Below are positions 61,062 to 64,000 of a DNA stretch of 64,000 nt, piece after piece. Both the position numbers and the translations under genes were made by a program. The stretch's first letter is position 1, and every line of letters starts with the position of its first letter. Under the pieces are notes generated by a model. That model did not search any database, had not been told where the DNA came from, and saw only the letters and a program-made list of their open reading frames with translations. Origin of the DNA: Carnimonas bestiolae (GTDB taxonomy: Bacteria > Pseudomonadota > Gammaproteobacteria > Pseudomonadales > Halomonadaceae); the NCBI RefSeq assembly GCF_051251125.1, contig NZ_JBPCZL010000001.1. One strand, written 5' to 3'.

Positions 61062-61829
61062 TTAGCGGGTGATACCACGCTCCGCGCGCTTGAGAGAATC
61101 GATGAAGGTTTGAAGCTCATCGCTGGGGTCGCGCTTCTCAAGCTCGGCGATTGATTCCGCCAGTTTGAGATTGCTGCGGAAAACCACCTTGTACGCGTCG
61201 CGCAGCGTGGCTACCGCGTCGGCGGAGAAGCCGCGACGCTTCAGGCCCACCACATTGAGACCGTGCAGGCGCCCTGGATTGCCGTTGGCAATCGCGTACG
61301 CCACGATATCCATGCTGACCGCCGTCATGCCGCCCACCATGCAGTGAGCACCCAGGTTGCAGAACTGGTGCACTGCCGCAAGGCCGCCAATAATGGCGTG
61401 ATCGCCCATGGTAACGTGCCCTGCCAGGGTAGCGCCGTTGGCCAGAATACAGTGGTCGCCGATTTCGCAGTCGTGCGCAACATGGCTATACGCCATCAGC
61501 AGGTTGTCACTGCCAATCACCGTGCTCCACTTATCCTGCGCAGTCCCGCGGTGAACCGTAACGCTTTCTCGGAACACGTTATTGTCGCCGATGGTCAAAC
61601 GCGTCGGCTCGCCCTTGTACTTCTTGTCCTGACACTCTTCTCCAATCGAGCAAAACTGGAAGAAGCGATTATTGGCACCGATGGTAGTAGGACCCTTGAT
61701 AACAACGTGAGACTCGATCCTGCACCCCGGGCCAATAACAACGTCGGGACCAATAATGGAAAAAGGTCCAATCTCGACATCTTCGGCCAGCTTCGCACTG
61801 GGATCGATGATCGCGGTGGAATGGATCAA
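61062..61829 (-). CDS. lpxA: UDP-N-acetylglucosamine acyltransferase
   Basis: First acylation step of lipid A synthesis. The preferred start is TTG 61829, overlapping the fabZ stop (TTGA) with GAGGAAAG about 7 nt upstream; this gives LIHSTAIIDPSAKLAEDV, where E. coli LpxA begins. ATG 61850, inside fabZ, would add 7 residues. The 255-residue protein is a left-handed beta helix of hexapeptide repeats with the catalytic His in LLMAYSHVAHDCEIG, GNPGRLHGLNVVGLKRRGFS, and a helical C-terminal domain. Confidence 0.96.
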   Translation of the reverse strand: MIHSTAIIDPSAKLAEDVEIGPFSIIGPDVVIGPGCRIESHVVIKGPTTIGANNRFFQFCSIGEECQDKKYKGEPTRLTIGDNNVFRESVTVHRGTAQDKWSTVIGSDNLLMAYSHVAHDCEIGDHCILANGATLAGHVTMGDHAIIGGLAAVHQFCNLGAHCMVGGMTAVSMDIVAYAIANGNPGRLHGLNVVGLKRRGFSADAVATLRDAYKVVFRSNLKLAESIAELEKRDPSDELQTFIDSLKRAERGITR

Positions 61830-62269
61830 GCGACTTTCCTCTCTGCACACATGATATCAGCTTCGCACACTAGCTCGTCGCCTACGTGAGCTCGGCACTG
61901 GAACTTCCACACGCCGCGACGCGACTTGACGATCCAGGATTCCAGCGTAAGTTGATCGCCGGGGTAAACGGGGCGCTTCAAACGCACGTTGTCGCTGCCC
62001 ACGTAATAGTAAACGTACCCGTCGCGCGGACGTTTATCACCGGTTTTAAAGCCAAGGATACCGGATGCCTGAGCGAGTGCCTCGATGATCAGGACCCCAG
62101 GCATGATGGGATAATCAGGAAAATGGCCGTTGAAGAACTGTTCGTTGACGCTGACATTCTTGAAGGCTTTGATATAGCTTCCCAGCTCCAGCTCCAACAC
62201 CCTATCAACCAGCAAAAACGGGTATCGGTGGGGTAGGAATTCCTGGATTTCCTTAATATCCATGACCAT
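61826..62269 (-). CDS. fabZ: 3-hydroxyacyl-ACP dehydratase FabZ
   Basis: Dehydrates 3-hydroxyacyl-ACP in fatty acid elongation, competing with LpxA/LpxD for hydroxyacyl-ACP. Start ATG 62269 (MVMDIKEIQEFLPHRYPFLL) has AGAGG 7 nt upstream; the next Met is at 62263. The 147-residue hot-dog protein has the catalytic His in LPHRYPFLLVDRV and Glu in GVLIIEALAQASGIL, plus NGHFPDYPIMPGV and CEADIMCAERK. Coupled to lpxA by a 4-bp overlap. Confidence 0.98.
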   Translation of the reverse strand: MVMDIKEIQEFLPHRYPFLLVDRVLELELGSYIKAFKNVSVNEQFFNGHFPDYPIMPGVLIIEALAQASGILGFKTGDKRPRDGYVYYYVGSDNVRLKRPVYPGDQLTLESWIVKSRRGVWKFQCRAHVGDELVCEADIMCAERKVA

Positions 62270-62530
62270 GCAGAAACCTCTGAGGCTCAAGCCTCGCAAT
62301 ATAACAGTGCGATCGTCCAAAACGATGACAGTCGAATGAAAAGATAACCTTAAGACCGAGCCGCAGCCGACAGCCTTTGTTGGTGTTGAAGAAGGCTGCA
62401 CCTTGCAACAGCACTTCTATAAACCGCGTTTTTTCCAAAGAATATCGGGACCAAGGCTTGGTCGGCCCTGGCCCCCAACATTTTGGAAAGAAAGCGAGGG
62501 ATGCAGCGCCACGCACCGCACCCCAACTGC
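62270..62530 (-). promoter_or_regulatory. Structured region between lpxD and fabZ
   Basis: 261 bp with no believable gene, long for this operon. TTTCCAAA (62432-62439) pairs with TTTGGAAA (62482-62489) around an inner GACCAA/TTGGTC dyad (62449-62463), giving a large stem-loop in the fabZ leader. There is no T-run, so it is not a standard terminator. A separate fabZ promoter or RNA processing site is possible. Confidence 0.4.
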
Positions 62531-63559
62531 TTATGACTTTTCCAGTTTCCCGATACGCTTGGCCAGCGAATCAAGCTGCCTGAAGCGCACGACGCTTTTG
62601 CGCCATTGAGCGTTCGGAAGAACACCCGTGCCGGAAGAGTATACACCGGGTTCGGGAATAGAGTTGGTGACCATGCTCATGCCGGTCAGCGTAACACCGT
62701 CAGCAATTTCGATATGACCGCCAAGGCCTACCCCGCCGCCCAGCAGGCAGCCGCGCCCGATCTTGGTCGACCCCGCGACCCCGACGCAGCCCGCCAATGC
62801 GCTGTGATCGCCAACCTGAACGTTATGAGCGACCTGCACCTGACTATCGATTTTTACGTCGTTACCGATGATAGTGTCGCCAAGAGCGCCGCGATCGATA
62901 CTGGAGCTCGCGCCGATTTCGACATCGTTGCCGATGGTGACACCGCCAATCTGGGCAATTTTAACCCAGTGACGACCATCGTGGGCAAAACCGAAACCGT
63001 CGCCGCCAACCACCGCAGAGCTGTGGATGATGACCCGCTCACCGATCATCACGCCGTGATAAATGGTCACGTTAGCGTAAAGCAGAGCATCTGCGCCGAG
63101 TTCGGTGTCATCGCCGATGAAACAACCGGGCCCGATAACGCTACCGTCGCCAATGCGCACGTTATTACCGATGACCACATTAGCCGCGATGGCTACGTTG
63201 TCGCCGATCACCGCGCTATCGCTGACGCAGGCACTGGGGTGTATTCCCGCTTCAGGCGGTTGAGTCGAGCGCGCAAAGCAGCTGGAGAGCACTGCGAACC
63301 CCAGGTAGGGATTTTTCAGTACCAGCGCGTTGGTTGGGCATTCGCCTGCGTGCTCGGGACTTACCAGCACAGCGGCCGCCTTGGTTGTCGCGAGGTGTTT
63401 CAGGTACGCAGGGTTTGCCAAAAAGGCGAGATCGTTACTGCCGGCTTCAGTTAACGTGGAAAATCCCGTTACGCGACGAGATCCATCCCCTTTCAATTCA
63501 GCCCCTGCGCGCTCAGCAAGCTCGCCCAGGGTCCAGCCGGAGTTAGCCGTAGTAGTCAT
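62531..63559 (-). CDS. lpxD: UDP-3-O-(3-hydroxyacyl)glucosamine N-acyltransferase
   Basis: Third step of lipid A synthesis. The 342-residue protein (ATG 63559; ATG 63565 two codons upstream is the alternative, but AAGTGGA fits 63559 better) has an N-terminal uridine-binding domain (WTLGELAERAGAELKGDG, VTGFSTLTEAGSNDLAFLANP). A long left-handed beta helix follows (about 105-300) with VVGGDGFGFAHDGRHWVKIAQIG and the catalytic His in VQVAHNVQVGDHSALAGCVG. A C-terminal helix contacts ACP. It lies between skp and fabZ as in most gammaproteobacteria. Confidence 0.97.
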   Translation of the reverse strand: MTTTANSGWTLGELAERAGAELKGDGSRRVTGFSTLTEAGSNDLAFLANPAYLKHLATTKAAAVLVSPEHAGECPTNALVLKNPYLGFAVLSSCFARSTQPPEAGIHPSACVSDSAVIGDNVAIAANVVIGNNVRIGDGSVIGPGCFIGDDTELGADALLYANVTIYHGVMIGERVIIHSSAVVGGDGFGFAHDGRHWVKIAQIGGVTIGNDVEIGASSSIDRGALGDTIIGNDVKIDSQVQVAHNVQVGDHSALAGCVGVAGSTKIGRGCLLGGGVGLGGHIEIADGVTLTGMSMVTNSIPEPGVYSSGTGVLPNAQWRKSVVRFRQLDSLAKRIGKLEKS

Positions 63560-63645
63560 GTGCATCCACTTGACGACCGCCGGTAGCAGGTCGATTGAAC
63601 CCGCTACCGGCGTGTGAAGCTATGCGTTAATGCAATAGCTGAAAA

Positions 63646-64000
63646 TTACTTGCCGCTATTATACGCAGCAGTGACCTCTTTCGTCAGGTCCATCGCGTCA
63701 TCACCGTAGATCACGGCGGAACGATCGATGATCATGTCGAGGTTATGGCGTTTCGCTACGCTTTGAATCGCTTTATCCAGACGCGGACGAGCCTGCTTCA
63801 GGAAGCCCTGCTCTTTCTGCTGACGTGCCTGTTCGACTTCGGCACGCTGCTCCTGGAACTGCTGGCCTTTGGTCTGCAGCTGTTTGATCAGACCGTTGCG
63901 CTCGGATTCAGACATGGTCGAGCCATCGCGCTGCAAACGCTGCTGAAGCTGCTGCACTTCCTGGCCCAAGGACTGAACCTGCTGCGGCTTGTTACCCAGC
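63646..64000 (-). CDS. skp: OmpH/Skp-family periplasmic chaperone, C-terminal part
   Basis: Holdase for unfolded outer-membrane proteins. The frame is open across the right edge of the window, so the signal peptide and N-terminus are missing. The visible 117 residues start LGNKPQQVQSLGQEVQQLQQ and form the long charged coiled coil of the tentacles, then QARPRLDKAIQSVAKRHNLDMIIDRSAVIYGDDAMDLT, typical of the family's C-terminal end. It precedes lpxD by 86 bp, the conserved bamA-skp-lpxD order. Confidence 0.93.
   Translation of the reverse strand, partial: LGNKPQQVQSLGQEVQQLQQRLQRDGSTMSESERNGLIKQLQTKGQQFQEQRAEVEQARQQKEQGFLKQARPRLDKAIQSVAKRHNLDMIIDRSAVIYGDDAMDLTKEVTAAYNSGK

Noticed and set aside
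62350..62646. Open frames between lpxD and fabZ (98 and 87 codons)
   Set aside because: They overlap lpxD or the structured leader, lack ribosome sites and encode no recognisable protein.

Overview
The window is a gene-dense stretch of a moderately GC-rich gammaproteobacterial chromosome. Gene content and order fit the Halomonadaceae (Halomonas/Zymobacter/Carnimonas-like): pilMN-OP-Q/aroKB next to gltB, a divergent ponA, argS-SPOR-hslVU-DUF971, psrA/fadIJ/fadD, ubiE-ubiJ-ubiB-hisE-tatABC, a PutA without an N-terminal DNA-binding domain next to an Lrp-type regulator, fre-ubiD-rho, and the skp-lpxD-fabZ-lpxA-lpxB-rnhB-dnaE-accA-tilS block. The family assignment is inference from synteny and protein character. 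I see no tRNA, rRNA, insertion sequence, prophage or CRISPR; this is core genome.

Layout. 1-8.5 kb (minus): 5' part of gltB with its long regulatory region, then aroB, aroK and a tightly overlapping type IV pilus assembly operon in which PilO and PilP are fused. 8.6-20.5 kb (mostly plus): PBP1A, a DUF481 outer-membrane protein, rpmE (minus), priA, argS, a SPOR-domain protein, a fructosamine-kinase family protein, and the HslVU protease. 20.6-27.4 kb (plus): a small arfA gene whose stop codon lies inside a terminator-like hairpin, DUF971, then a fatty-acid degradation cluster headed by a PsrA-like TetR regulator with a perfect palindrome over its own ribosome-binding region. 27.8-33 kb (plus): ubiquinone genes, hisE without hisI, and the Tat translocase. 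33-41.4 kb: a mixed accessory-like stretch with a UbiH-family monooxygenase, glyoxalase I, tag, metR, an RstAB-like two-component system, an unusually long structured intergenic region, a small unknown protein, a flavin reductase and PutR. 41.5-46.1 kb: putA and dps. 46.2-47.8 kb (minus): a DAHP synthase behind what looks like a complete transcription attenuator. 48-55.3 kb (minus): folM, fre, ubiD, rho with a long leader, tilS, accA. 55.5-64 kb (minus): dnaE, rnhB and the lipid A/fatty acid genes down to a partial skp.

The most interesting signals are regulatory RNAs. The DAHP synthase gene has a 27-codon leader peptide ending in a Tyr-Phe-Gly-Tyr-Trp-Phe run, so it could sense all three aromatic end products. 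A competing antiterminator and a 15-bp terminator follow. Between the terminator and the enzyme lies a second, well-initiated aromatic-rich small ORF (MTFATAYYF...). Other leads are the arfA hairpin over its stop codon (the non-stop-mRNA feedback design), an operator-like palindrome abutting a gltB promoter, a roughly 415-nt rho leader, and an 898-bp gap with several stem-loops sharing the same TTGCA(G) loop.

Functionally the window links envelope building (lpx, fabZ, accA, ponA, pil), aromatic and ubiquinone biosynthesis (aroB, aroK, DAHP synthase, ubiE/J/B/D), fatty acid and proline catabolism with local regulators, and translation or replication upkeep (argS, arfA, priA, dnaE, tilS, rho).
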